From: an uncultured Lachnospiraceae bacterium | GTDB taxonomy: Bacteria > Bacillota > Clostridia > Lachnospirales > Lachnospiraceae | Length of the DNA: 64,000 bases | Assembly (NCBI GenBank): GCA_900551235.1 | Contig: URUU01000003.1 | Span: 1 to 64,000, forward strand | Reading direction: 5' to 3' | In this document: one piece after another, positions 9,087 through 16,738 of the stretch | Position numbering within the stretch: position 1 is the stretch's first letter | Layout: each line of letters starts with the position of its first letter | Made by a program: the position numbers and the translations under genes | Notes under the pieces: model-generated | The model's input: the letters and a program-made list of their open reading frames with translations, nothing else | Database searches by the model: none | What the model was told of the DNA's origin: nothing

Positions 9087-10445
9087 ATGAATATTTATTC
9101 AGAAATTACACCTGAAATATTGTCCCTGACAAAACTTGCAGAAAGTACCAGCAAGATTGACCCTGCCCTTTACACCAGGTACGATGTAAAACGTGGACTG
9201 CGTGATATCAATGGTAAGGGTGTCCTGGCAGGTCTTACTGATATCGGTAATGTCCATGCTTACGATATGGTAGACGGAAAGCAGATTCCATGTGAAGGAA
9301 AACTCTACTACCGCGGATATGATATCGAAGATCTGGTAAACGGTTTTATCAAAGATCAGCGTTTCGGATTTGAAGAAGTTACTTATCTGCTTCTGTTCGG
9401 AAAGCTTCCATCTTCAAAAGACCTGAAAGATTTTTCCGATATGCTGGCGACTTATCGTTCTCTTCCTACCAGCTTTGTCAGAGATATTATTTTGAAAGCA
9501 CCAAGCCAGGACATGATGAACACGCTCGCACGCAGCGTTCTGACCCTCTATACTTACGACGATCGTGCAGATGACATCTCCCTTCCGAACGTTCTGCGTC
9601 AGTGTCTGCAGCTCATCGCACTGTTTCCGATGCTTTCCGTATATGGATACCAGGCATACAGCCATTATCACGACGGAAAAAGCCTTTATATCCATATGCC
9701 GGATCCATCGCTCTCCACTGCGGAAAATCTGCTCCATATTCTCCGCCCGGACAGCAAATACACCAATCTTGAAGCCCGCATCCTAGATATTGCGCTGGTG
9801 CTCCATATGGAACACGGCGGTGGTAACAACTCTACGTTCACCACACATGTTGTATCCTCTTCCGGTACGGACACTTATTCTACCATGGCATCTTCTCTTG
9901 GCTCTTTGAAAGGACCGAAACACGGCGGTGCCAACATCAAAGTCGTGCGCATGTTTGAGGATATGAAACAGACGGTAAAAGACTGGAACAACGAAAAAGA
10001 AGTCGGCGATTATCTGCGTGCCCTGTTAAATAAGGACGCTTTCGATCATGCCGGTCTGATCTATGGTATGGGACATGCTGTTTATTCTCTTTCTGATCCG
10101 CGTGCCAATATTTTCAAAGGCTTCGTAGAGAAACTTTCCAAAGAAAAAGGCAGAGAAGACGAGTTCCAGCTTTATTCTATGGTGGAACGCCTCGCACCTC
10201 AGATCATCGCCGAAGAACGCAAGATTTACAAAGGTGTCAGCGCCAACGTGGACTTCTACAGTGGCTTTGTATACAGCATGCTGGATCTTCCAACACAGCT
10301 CTTCACCCCGATCTTTGCGATCGCCCGTGTAGTTGGCTGGAGTGCCCACCGCATCGAAGAACTTGCCAATAACGGAAAGATCATCCGTCCTGCATACAAA
10401 GGCATTTCCGAACTCAAAGATTATCTTCCGCTTGAAAAACGTTAA
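9087..10445 (+). CDS. gltA: Citrate synthase
   Basis: A 452-residue citrate synthase condensing oxaloacetate and acetyl-CoA, which would feed glutamate synthesis in this organism. It shows the catalytic His in EHGGGNNSTF, the second His in YGMGHAVYSLSDPRA and the catalytic Asp region SANVDFYSG. A long N-terminal extension before the core is typical of Clostridia-type enzymes. The ATG at 9087 lies 8 bases after GGAGG; an earlier in-frame ATG at 9072 has no ribosome site. The gene is monocistronic, ending at a strong bidirectional terminator. A 2-methylcitrate synthase role cannot be excluded. Confidence 0.9.
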   Translation: MNIYSEITPEILSLTKLAESTSKIDPALYTRYDVKRGLRDINGKGVLAGLTDIGNVHAYDMVDGKQIPCEGKLYYRGYDIEDLVNGFIKDQRFGFEEVTYLLLFGKLPSSKDLKDFSDMLATYRSLPTSFVRDIILKAPSQDMMNTLARSVLTLYTYDDRADDISLPNVLRQCLQLIALFPMLSVYGYQAYSHYHDGKSLYIHMPDPSLSTAENLLHILRPDSKYTNLEARILDIALVLHMEHGGGNNSTFTTHVVSSSGTDTYSTMASSLGSLKGPKHGGANIKVVRMFEDMKQTVKDWNNEKEVGDYLRALLNKDAFDHAGLIYGMGHAVYSLSDPRANIFKGFVEKLSKEKGREDEFQLYSMVERLAPQIIAEERKIYKGVSANVDFYSGFVYSMLDLPTQLFTPIFAIARVVGWSAHRIEELANNGKIIRPAYKGISELKDYLPLEKR

Positions 10446-10494
10446 GATTGTCAAAATGTACCGAATACCAGAAACATTTTTGAATACAGAGCAG

Positions 10495-10546
10495 AAAAAG
10501 TGCCGGAAGAACAATTCATTCTTCCGGCACTTTTTCTTTTTTAATC
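10495..10546. terminator. Bidirectional terminator between gltA and the SPFH operon
   Basis: Perfect inverted repeat: 17-base arms at 10495-10511 and 10519-10535 around a 7-base loop, with A and T tracts on both sides. It serves gltA (+) and the RHH gene (-), whose stop lies beside it. Confidence 0.92.
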
Positions 10547-10750
10547 TCAGATGTCTAATTTCGGCGGTTCATCCAGTGTTTCGGATACATATTTGCCGTT
10601 CTTTTTGCGTTGTCTTACGCATTCTGTGAGCAGATATTCAATCTGCCCGTTTACGGAGCGAAAATCATCTTCTGCCCAGGCTGCAAGCTGCTCATACAAT
10701 TTTGCCGAAAGCCTGAGCGGGATCTGTTTTTTCGGTCTGTCCTCTGCCAT
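10547..10750 (-). CDS. Arc-like ribbon-helix-helix protein
   Basis: A 67-residue protein with a ribbon-helix-helix fold: a short basic strand (KKQIPLRLSAKLYEQLAAWA) followed by two helices (DDFRSVNGQIEYLLTECVRQ). The family includes Arc/MetJ DNA-binding repressors acting as dimers. Its ATG is one base after the SPFH stop codon, so the two are translationally coupled. Small RHH proteins commonly repress their own operon. Tandem 22-base repeats over the operon promoter (11822-11865) are a plausible target, which is an inference. Confidence 0.82.
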   Translation of the reverse strand: MAEDRPKKQIPLRLSAKLYEQLAAWAEDDFRSVNGQIEYLLTECVRQRKKNGKYVSETLDEPPKLDI

Positions 10751-10751
10751 A

Positions 10752-11753
10752 TCAGTACAGGCTTCCCGAATTTACAACCGGCTGTGCATCGCGGTTTCCG
10801 CAGAGTACAACAAGAAGATTGGAGACCATGGCAGCTTTTCGCTCCTCATCTAATTCTACCACCTGATTCTCATTCAGACGCTCCAGTGCCATCTCAACCA
10901 TACCGACTGCTCCGTCAACGATCATTTTTCTCGCATCAATAATCGCTGATGCCTGCTGCCTCTGAAGCATAACGGCTGCGATCTCCGGTGCATAGGCAAG
11001 ATAAGTGATACGTGCCTCTATGATCTCCAGACCGGCTTCTGCTACTTTCTTCTGGATCTCATCGCGGATGCGTTCTGCAACAATTTCGCTGGAACCACGC
11101 AGGCTGCCTTCATCAGCAATGCCATCACCTGTCGTATCGACATTTGGGGCTACGTCATAAGGATAGATCCGCACGATGTTCCGCAGGGCACTGTCGCACT
11201 GCAGCGAGAGATATTCCTTGTAATTATCAACGTGGAAAACTGCTTTTGCCGTATCCGTCACACGCCACATAACAGCGATCCCGATTTCCACCGGATTGCC
11301 AAGACAGTCGTTAATCTTCTGACGATTGTTATTGAGCGTCATGATCTTCAGGGAAATCTTTTTGTTTGCTACAGACATATTCTCAGAAGCAGTTGCACCT
11401 GCTGCCGCAGCCAGCACAGATTTCGCACTGTTTCCGCCATCCACATCCCCACTCTGGTTCAGCCTGGTCTTTGCTGCAGGATTCACACTGCTGCAAAATG
11501 GATTCACCCAGTAAAAACCTGCATCTTTTAAAGTACCGACATACTTACCGAACAGGGTAAGCACCAGAGCTTCCTGAGGTTTCATAACTTTCAGGCCAAG
11601 GAAAGGAATCCAGCCGACAGAAAACCAGATAATCGCCGGCACCACAAGCGGGATCAAGCCTGTATTCGCACCAACAAGCATTATGCCTGCAGCTGCTGCA
11701 TAAAAAATGATAAACAGCAGCAGCATTGCCATGCCGTTTTTCCTGTTGTTCAA
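10752..11753 (-). CDS. SPFH/Band 7 domain membrane protein
   Basis: A 333-residue stomatin/flotillin-like protein. Two hydrophobic helices (about 8-30 and 33-55) anchor it, followed by an SPFH domain with KVMKPQEALVLTLFGKYVGT, VMWRVTD and VAERIRDEIQKKV. Such proteins scaffold membrane microdomains. Two low-complexity inserts are seen: an Ala/Ser-rich stretch near residues 100-125 and DTTGDGIADEG near 205-215. The start is uncertain: a TTG at 11753 follows AAGGA at 7 bases, while an in-frame ATT at 11777 directly follows AAGGAGG at close spacing. It is first in a two-gene operon with the RHH protein. Confidence 0.87.
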   Translation of the reverse strand: MNNRKNGMAMLLLFIIFYAAAAGIMLVGANTGLIPLVVPAIIWFSVGWIPFLGLKVMKPQEALVLTLFGKYVGTLKDAGFYWVNPFCSSVNPAAKTRLNQSGDVDGGNSAKSVLAAAAGATASENMSVANKKISLKIMTLNNNRQKINDCLGNPVEIGIAVMWRVTDTAKAVFHVDNYKEYLSLQCDSALRNIVRIYPYDVAPNVDTTGDGIADEGSLRGSSEIVAERIRDEIQKKVAEAGLEIIEARITYLAYAPEIAAVMLQRQQASAIIDARKMIVDGAVGMVEMALERLNENQVVELDEERKAAMVSNLLVVLCGNRDAQPVVNSGSLY

Positions 11754-11805
11754 AACTTTTTCCTTGATATCGATAATCTTTCCTCCTTGCTTTTTTGATA
11801 CTTGA

Positions 11806-11834
11806 ATGATATCATTTTAATATTATCTTGTCAA
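11806..11834 (-). promoter_or_regulatory. Promoter of the SPFH-RHH operon
   Basis: Minus strand: -35 TTGACA (11829-11834), 17-base spacer, -10 TATCAT (11806-11811). Confidence 0.78.
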
Positions 11835-11865
11835 TAACTATCAATCATTTTATCAATAATTATCA
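11822..11865 (-). repeat. Tandem 22-bp direct repeats over the SPFH promoter (candidate operator)
   Basis: Two adjacent 22-base copies at 11844-11865 and 11822-11843 agree at 18 of 22 positions; each begins TGATARTTATTGA on the minus strand. The second copy contains the -35 box, so a bound protein would block transcription. The 22-base period puts both copies on one face of the helix. Confidence 0.65.
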
Positions 11866-12014
11866 GCACGATGCTACGCCAGATGCCTGTGTGACAAAAC
11901 ACCAATTTTATTAAAAAAAATCGCATAAATCAAGGTTTTTATAAACTCCACTATTTCGTTCTATGTTTGCGATTATTGCTTTTTTCGTTTCTGCCATTTT
12001 TTCTCTTTATAATC

Positions 12015-12131
12015 AAAAAGACCTTGCGCCTGGTAAGAATTGGGTACAAGGTCAGTTTTATGTTTGGATAATAATGGGGCTATGTAATTTGCCCCTTAAC
12101 AGGATATTTTACTTTGCCTGTTGACAAAATC
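12015..12131 (-). repeat. Structured direct-repeat element, distal copy
   Basis: A 117-base element matching one at 14496-14622 in the same orientation. The 44 bases at 12088-12131 are identical between copies. Three potential hairpins occur: AACAGG/CCTGTT (12098-12122), GGGGC/GCCCC (12076-12095) and GACCTTG/CAAGGTC (12020-12053). On the minus strand the last is followed by TTTTT, so the element can end minus-strand transcripts from the Uma2 gene. The rest of the 11866-12294 gap, about 145 bases on one side and 160 on the other, holds nothing I recognise. Confidence 0.85.
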
Positions 12132-12294
12132 TGTCGTGGGACACACTGCCACATTCTCAAAAGGGGTAACTCCCACAACCTCCAAAGTAATGCACCTGGT
12201 TATATTTTTATGGAAACATTGGTTAAAATGCCTCTTTCGATGTTCAGTTTTCATGGTAAATAAAATCCCAATTTTATTTACCGCCTTGAAGCCA

Positions 12295-12804
12295 CTAATC
12301 TATCTCCTCAAATAATTCATCAAAGGTGATCTTTATTTTAGGGAAATGAATTAAGTGTAATTCGTCTTTATTTTCTTCCGTAACCGTTTTTAAAAGGTAG
12401 TATTTGGGAGTCTCGCCATCATAGTCCAGTTCATAGATTTCAACTGTTCTTTTACGCCAGTCAACAATCCAATACTCTTCTATCTCCTGCTCACAATAAA
12501 GCCGCATTTTCTCTGTCCGGTCGTAATTTTCTGTTGATGGTGACAGAACCTCCATAACAAAACGTGGCGCATCTGTAAATGTGTTTCCACGCCTTGATTT
12601 AGTACGGCAGTTTATAGAAGCATCAGGAATTACAATCTTGTTATTACCCTGATTATCTTTGAAACGATATTGAACATTATCCGAATATACATAGCATGTA
12701 CTGTTCTTTAACTGGTGTCTGATTGCTGCAACAAAATTTACGATTACAGCAGAATGTTCCGGCGTAGCTCCTGCCATATCTGTTATTTTAAGATCCCAAT
12801 CCAT
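12295..12804 (-). CDS. Uma2 family (DUF820) PD-(D/E)XK endonuclease-like protein
   Basis: A 169-residue protein of the Uma2 family of putative restriction-endonuclease-fold nucleases. The core is visible as VIPDASINC, then FVMEVLSPSTENYDRTEKMRLYCE and EEYWIVDWRKRTVEIYEL, giving the Asp, Glu and downstream acidic/basic residues of the family. The biological role of Uma2 proteins is not established; they are abundant in accessory gene sets. The ATG follows AAGGAGTGGAAAT. It sits in the repeat-bounded cassette and reads toward the distal repeat. Confidence 0.82.
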   Translation of the reverse strand: MDWDLKITDMAGATPEHSAVIVNFVAAIRHQLKNSTCYVYSDNVQYRFKDNQGNNKIVIPDASINCRTKSRRGNTFTDAPRFVMEVLSPSTENYDRTEKMRLYCEQEIEEYWIVDWRKRTVEIYELDYDGETPKYYLLKTVTEENKDELHLIHFPKIKITFDELFEEID

Positions 12805-12857
12805 ATTTCCACTCCTTGTTTTATAATATAAACGATTGCTTATTTTAACTAACTCTG

Positions 12858-13166
12858 TTAAATTTCAGGAATATCCGGGACTATTGGGCATTCAAAAACT
12901 GTCATAGGATCAATATCAATACACTCGTATTCATTCCGGTTTCCGGCTATGTCCCACGCAACTGTCCCATTCAAAACGGTCAGCGTATTTTTAAATACTT
13001 TTTCATCCTCAATTTTCTTGAAAATACCGCCTTTCTTTATCAGAGGCTCAACATCTAATTCCCGTACACTTCCGTCATTCAAATAGGCATAGACTGTATA
13101 GTTGTTTCCTGCCACTGCCTGATAAACTTCTGGATAGAATCGTTGATCAAGTTTATTATTACCCAT
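12858..13166 (-). CDS. DUF2442 domain protein
   Basis: A 102-residue protein whose middle (YLNDGSVRELDVEPLIKKGGIFKKIEDEKVFKNTLTVLNGTVAWDI) matches the DUF2442 pattern. It is encoded 15 bases after the DUF4160 gene. DUF2442 and DUF4160 often occur as neighbours and are suspected toxin-antitoxin-like partners, but no activity is established here. The ATG at 13166 is preferred over GTG at 13175 because AGAGG is correctly spaced only for the former. Confidence 0.8.
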   Translation of the reverse strand: MGNNKLDQRFYPEVYQAVAGNNYTVYAYLNDGSVRELDVEPLIKKGGIFKKIEDEKVFKNTLTVLNGTVAWDIAGNRNEYECIDIDPMTVFECPIVPDIPEI

Positions 13167-13181
13167 TCCATTCACCCCTCT

Positions 13182-13442
13182 TTAAATTAACGGATTGATT
13201 CTGTTTAATGGCTTATTATCCTTTGACAACTCCCAGTTCTGCATCAATTCATCCTTATGAATTTCCGCCCATGCAAGAACAAATTTTAATTGACGTTTCG
13301 GTAAATACCCCTCACTGATTGTTCCATCTTCAATTAACACGATTGCTTTATTATTTCCATACTCTGCATGAAAGTATGGTGGATTGTGATCACTCCAATA
13401 CATTGTTATACGTATTCCATAAAATAAACTAATCTCAGGCAT
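13182..13442 (-). CDS. DUF4160 domain protein
   Basis: An 86-residue protein with the DUF4160 signature: MPEISLFYGIRITMYWSDHN, then PPYFHAEYG and LPKRQLKFVLAWAEIHKDEL, ending NWELSKDNKPLNRI. The conserved DHNPPYFHA stretch could bind metal. It is upstream of and apparently co-transcribed with the DUF2442 gene. GGGGGA precedes the ATG. Function is unknown; the pairing suggests a two-component accessory module. Confidence 0.83.
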   Translation of the reverse strand: MPEISLFYGIRITMYWSDHNPPYFHAEYGNNKAIVLIEDGTISEGYLPKRQLKFVLAWAEIHKDELMQNWELSKDNKPLNRINPLI

Positions 13443-13640
13443 TGGATAATTCCCCCTTTTTTATATCGAATGTATGCAATTATTTTCGTCTACTTCATTA
13501 TAACATCATCCCGGTTGATTAGAAAAGTACTTTTTATCCGCCTCCTGTATTGACATCATTCGCTATCTGTTTTGTCTGGTTTGCTGTATAATCATGGTAG
13601 TTCCGCCACTAATTCTTATACCATATGCAGGAGGTTTATT

Positions 13641-13967
13641 ATGGATGCTAATTCAGTACTTATCGCCGCATTAACCACATATTCACTGAATCTTGGAGAT
13701 TACAAAGTGAATATTACCGTCACAAACAATGCCATTTCTAAATGTAAGGATTATCTGTCACATAATCCTGTTACTACCGATTGGATGAAAAGGAACTGGA
13801 GTATTATGTCTCATGCTGTTAGTGATTACCGCAAATATTTGGTTGGTGAAATCCATCATGCCAGAAACACCGAAAATAATGAAGTTCTTGCAAAATTACG
13901 GGCTGAATATGACATTTTAGCCCCTTATATCGACTTATTTAAAAAGTTCCCAGATTTTATCCAATGA
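13641..13967 (+). CDS. Hypothetical protein of the accessory cassette
   Basis: A 108-residue protein starting MDANSVLIAALTTYSLNLGDYK. The ATG at 13641 follows AGGAGG at 6 bases, which supports it as real and as the correct start; an ORF opening at 13572 has no such site. It is mostly helical in appearance with no signal peptide or clear motif, and I recognise no family. Its 3' end overlaps the convergent gene by 33 bases. It is the only plus-strand gene in the cassette. Confidence 0.65.
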   Translation: MDANSVLIAALTTYSLNLGDYKVNITVTNNAISKCKDYLSHNPVTTDWMKRNWSIMSHAVSDYRKYLVGEIHHARNTENNEVLAKLRAEYDILAPYIDLFKKFPDFIQ

Positions 13968-14387
13968 GACATGGAAATCTGTGCCGTTTCGGATTCGCTC
14001 CACAACACGTTTTTGTCTGTCTGTTAATGGCTCTTTATAGCCGTGGTCTTTGATTGTAAATGCCGCCATCTGTCTTATTTTCCTGGCAGCATCCACTTTA
14101 TAGTCCCTGACTGTCCATTCTTCTTCAGGTTTAGGATTGCGGAAATTCTGAAAGATGTAACCGAAATACTCGGTAAACGGCACATCCTTTGGGATTTCCT
14201 CACCTATATGTTTATACTTTTGGAGACAATCTAAATGCCGCCACATGCCTTTATCATATTGCTCAAGCTCTTTTTCTAGTTCTTTTAACTCGGCATCTGA
14301 TAAATCGTCTATTTCTCTTCGGGTGTCGATTATCTCTACCGGTATGTTTTCTGTATCATTTATTTCGATTTTTTTATTTTCTTTCAT
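13935..14387 (-). CDS. Hypothetical charged protein of the accessory cassette
   Basis: A 150-residue soluble protein with an acidic N-terminal half (REIDDLSDAELKELEKELEQYD, probably helical) and a C-terminal half rich in Lys/Arg (DRQKRVVERIRNGTDFHVSL). GAGAGGA precedes the ATG by 8 bases. I recognise no family. It overlaps the convergent plus-strand gene by 33 bases at the 3' end. It lies just inside the repeat at the leuD border. Confidence 0.62.
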   Translation of the reverse strand: MKENKKIEINDTENIPVEIIDTRREIDDLSDAELKELEKELEQYDKGMWRHLDCLQKYKHIGEEIPKDVPFTEYFGYIFQNFRNPKPEEEWTVRDYKVDAARKIRQMAAFTIKDHGYKEPLTDRQKRVVERIRNGTDFHVSLDKIWELFK

Positions 14388-14495
14388 TATTTGATCCTCT
14401 CTTTTTTGTTTTTTTGCCTTTTTTATGTTTTGGGAGAATCATTTTTGGGAAATTGGTTTTGGGAAAAATCGCTGTTAAGGCTGCTCTATGATAGC

Positions 14496-14622
14496 AAAAA
14501 AGACCTTGCGGATCTGTATTTCTACAAATCTACAAGGTCAATTCTTATGCTTGGACAATTATTCTGTTGGATGGGCGTTTTGCCCCTTAACAGGATATTT
14601 TACTTTGCCTGTTGACAAAATC
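14496..14622 (-). repeat. Structured direct-repeat element abutting leuD; leuD terminator
   Basis: The second copy of the element at 12015-12131. The identical 44-base block is 14579-14622 and ends exactly against the leuD stop codon at 14623-14625. The minus strand carries AACAGG/CCTGTT and GGGC/GCCC hairpins, then GACCTTG/CAAGGTC (14502-14539) followed by TTTTTT, a factor-independent terminator for leuCD. Confidence 0.87.
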
Positions 14623-15111
14623 CTAGTTCTTTCCGTTAATATAGGAGATAAGACCTTCTGCTTTGATGATCTTCTGCATAAATTCCGGGAATGCCTGTCC
14701 TTTGAACTCGGTTCCTTTTGTGCGGTTGTAGATCATGCCGCTGTCGAAATCTACTTCTACATCATCGCCGTCCTCGATGCCTTCGGATGCTTCCTTACAT
14801 TCGATGATCGGCAGTCCGATGTTGATTGCATTGCGGTAGAAAATACGTGCAAAGGTCTCTGCGATAACACAGCTTACACCTGCTGCCTTGATCGCGATCG
14901 GTGCATGTTCTCTGGAGGAACCGCAGCCGAAGTTTTTCTCAGCTACAATGATATCTCCCTTGTGAACTTTGTTCACGAACTCTTTATCAATATCTTCCAT
15001 ACAATGTGTTGCCAGTTCTGCCGGATCGGAAGAATTCAGATATCTTGCCGGAATGATAACGTCGGTATCTACATTGTCTCCATATTTAAATACTTTACCA
15101 TGTGCTTTCAT
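14623..15111 (-). CDS. leuD: 3-isopropylmalate dehydratase small subunit
   Basis: A 162-residue swivelling-domain subunit of isopropylmalate isomerase (leucine synthesis). It starts MKAHGKVFKYGDNVDTDVIIPARYLN and includes NFGCGSSREHAPIAIKAAG, the substrate-binding GSSREH motif. The short form pairs with the clostridial/archaeal-type large subunit. The ATG at 15111 follows AGGAGGATAGATAAG; a longer ORF start at 15135 lies inside leuC. It is 13 bases downstream of leuC. Its stop codon is the border of the accessory cassette. Confidence 0.95.
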   Translation of the reverse strand: MKAHGKVFKYGDNVDTDVIIPARYLNSSDPAELATHCMEDIDKEFVNKVHKGDIIVAEKNFGCGSSREHAPIAIKAAGVSCVIAETFARIFYRNAINIGLPIIECKEASEGIEDGDDVEVDFDSGMIYNRTKGTEFKGQAFPEFMQKIIKAEGLISYINGKN

Positions 15112-15124
15112 CTTATCTATCCTC

Positions 15125-16393
15125 CTATAATCCAAGCTCTGCAGGTGCGGAAATCTTTCCGGTCACTGCACTTGCTGCTGCAACTGCCGGGCTTGCCAGA
15201 TATACTTCTGATTTTACATGTCCCATACGACCTACGAAGTTACGGTTGGTAGTTGAGATACAACGCTCGCCCTCTGCCAGGATACCCATATAACCGCCAA
15301 GGCATGGTCCACAGGTCGGTGTGCTGACAACGGCTCCTGCTTCGATGAAGATCTCAATCAGTCCCTCTCTCATGGCCTGCAGATAAATCTGCTGGGTTGC
15401 CGGGATCACGATACAGCGGACACCTTTTTTCACTTTTCGTCCCTTTAAGATTTCTGCCGCACAACGCAGATCCTCGATACGTCCGTTTGTACAGGAACCG
15501 ATCACAGACTGATCGATCACAACATCTTCTGTGATCTCATCAATAGTCTTTGTATTCTCCGGAAGATGCGGGAATGCTACGGTTGATTTCAGAGTACTGA
15601 GGTCAATCGTATACTCCTGTTCATATACGGCATCCTCATCTGCTTCGTATATTTTATATGGACGTTTGGAGTGTTCTTTCATATATTCAACAGTCAGGTC
15701 ATCTACCGGGAAAATACCGTTCTTGCCGCCGGCTTCGATCGCCATGTTTGCAATTGTAAAACGGTCATCCATGTTCAGGTATTTGATGCCTTCGCCTGCA
15801 AATTCCATAGATTTGTAAAGAGCTCCGTCCACACCGATCAGGCCTATAATGTGCAGGATCACATCTTTTCCGCTCACCCATTTTGCAGGTTTGCCGACCA
15901 GGTTGAATTTGATCGCAGACGGTACTTTGAACCAGGCTTTTCCGGTTACCATACCGGCTGCCATATCGGTACTTCCGACACCGGTAGAGAATGCTCCCAG
16001 TGCTCCATATGTACAGGTATGGGAATCTGCGCCAATGATCACATCGCCTGCTACGGTCAGTCCTTTTTCCGGAAGCAGTGCGTGTTCGATTCCCATCTCT
16101 CCTACGTCAAAATAATTGGTAATCTCATTTTTACAGGCAAATTCGCGTACACATTTGCAGTGTTCTGCAGATTTGATATCTTTATTCGGGATAAAATGAT
16201 CCATTACCAGTGCGATCTTATCCTTGTCAAATACTTTCTTTTTGTTAAACTTGTCCATCTCATGAATGGCAACCGGGGAAGTAATATCATTTCCCAGTAC
16301 CAGATCCAGATCTGCCTCGATCAACTGACCGGCTTCTACACTTGGCAATCCTGCATGAGCTGCAAGAATTTTCTGTGTCATCGTCATTCCCAT
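15125..16393 (-). CDS. leuC: 3-isopropylmalate dehydratase large subunit
   Basis: A 422-residue aconitase-family subunit carrying the [4Fe-4S] cluster that isomerises 2- to 3-isopropylmalate. Visible signatures are GADSHTCTYGALGAF, the Cys in IGSCTNGR and the paired Cys in TPTCGPCLGGYMG. The ATG at 16393 follows GAGGAGG; an in-frame ATG at 16411 lacks a ribosome site. It leads the leuCD operon from the promoter at 16495-16523. No leuA or leuB is in the window. Confidence 0.95.
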   Translation of the reverse strand: MGMTMTQKILAAHAGLPSVEAGQLIEADLDLVLGNDITSPVAIHEMDKFNKKKVFDKDKIALVMDHFIPNKDIKSAEHCKCVREFACKNEITNYFDVGEMGIEHALLPEKGLTVAGDVIIGADSHTCTYGALGAFSTGVGSTDMAAGMVTGKAWFKVPSAIKFNLVGKPAKWVSGKDVILHIIGLIGVDGALYKSMEFAGEGIKYLNMDDRFTIANMAIEAGGKNGIFPVDDLTVEYMKEHSKRPYKIYEADEDAVYEQEYTIDLSTLKSTVAFPHLPENTKTIDEITEDVVIDQSVIGSCTNGRIEDLRCAAEILKGRKVKKGVRCIVIPATQQIYLQAMREGLIEIFIEAGAVVSTPTCGPCLGGYMGILAEGERCISTTNRNFVGRMGHVKSEVYLASPAVAAASAVTGKISAPAELGL

Positions 16394-16494
16394 GTCTTGT
16401 TTCCTCCTCATTCTCGTGTTTCATGCAGAAACTCTTTTTTCTGCATACTCCGGAATTGAAAACCCACCTTTTGCGAGTTTTAAACCTGTTTTTT

Positions 16495-16523
16495 ATCATA
16501 GCATAAATATTGGTAAATTACAA
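16495..16523 (-). promoter_or_regulatory. leuCD promoter
   Basis: Minus strand: -35 TTGTAA (16518-16523), 17-base spacer, -10 TATGAT (16495-16500) with an upstream TG (extended -10). Confidence 0.7.
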
Positions 16524-16547
16524 GAATGTGACAAAGCACATTCTTGT
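16520..16547. promoter_or_regulatory. 28-bp inverted repeat at the leuCD promoter
   Basis: Perfect 11-base arms ACAAGAATGTG and CACATTCTTGT around 6 bases. It overlaps the -35 box, suggesting an operator; it could instead be a weak terminator stem. The remaining bases 16548-16643 show nothing I recognise. Confidence 0.5.
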
Positions 16548-16643
16548 ACCTGCAGCGGTTGCTTGCGATATCTGCCTTGTATTACGCAGTGTGCATCCTC
16601 GCGGAGCATTTTTCATTTACCCGAAAATAATTTTCGATAAAGG

Positions 16644-16730
16644 AAAAAAGATGCCGCCCATTGATACAGGTGACACCTTTCTTTATACTTATCTGAAAAT
16701 ATCTGAAAGTGCTCTTTTAAAAAGGCATCA
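16644..16730 (-). terminator. Possible terminator after nfnB
   Basis: Minus strand GATGCC (16724-16729) can pair with GGCATC (16650-16655), directly followed by TTTTTTCC. The intervening loop is long, so this is tentative. Confidence 0.4.
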
Positions 16731-16738
16731 CAGACATC

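Noticed and set aside
12121..12315. A 64-codon plus-strand frame next to the distal repeat
   Set aside because: It begins inside the repeat, has no ribosome site and runs into the opposite-strand Uma2 gene.
12015..14622. Integron-type attC sites or a dif-like site at the cassette borders
   Set aside because: The repeats fold into separate local hairpins rather than end to end, the consensus attC boxes are only partly matched, and no dif consensus is visible.
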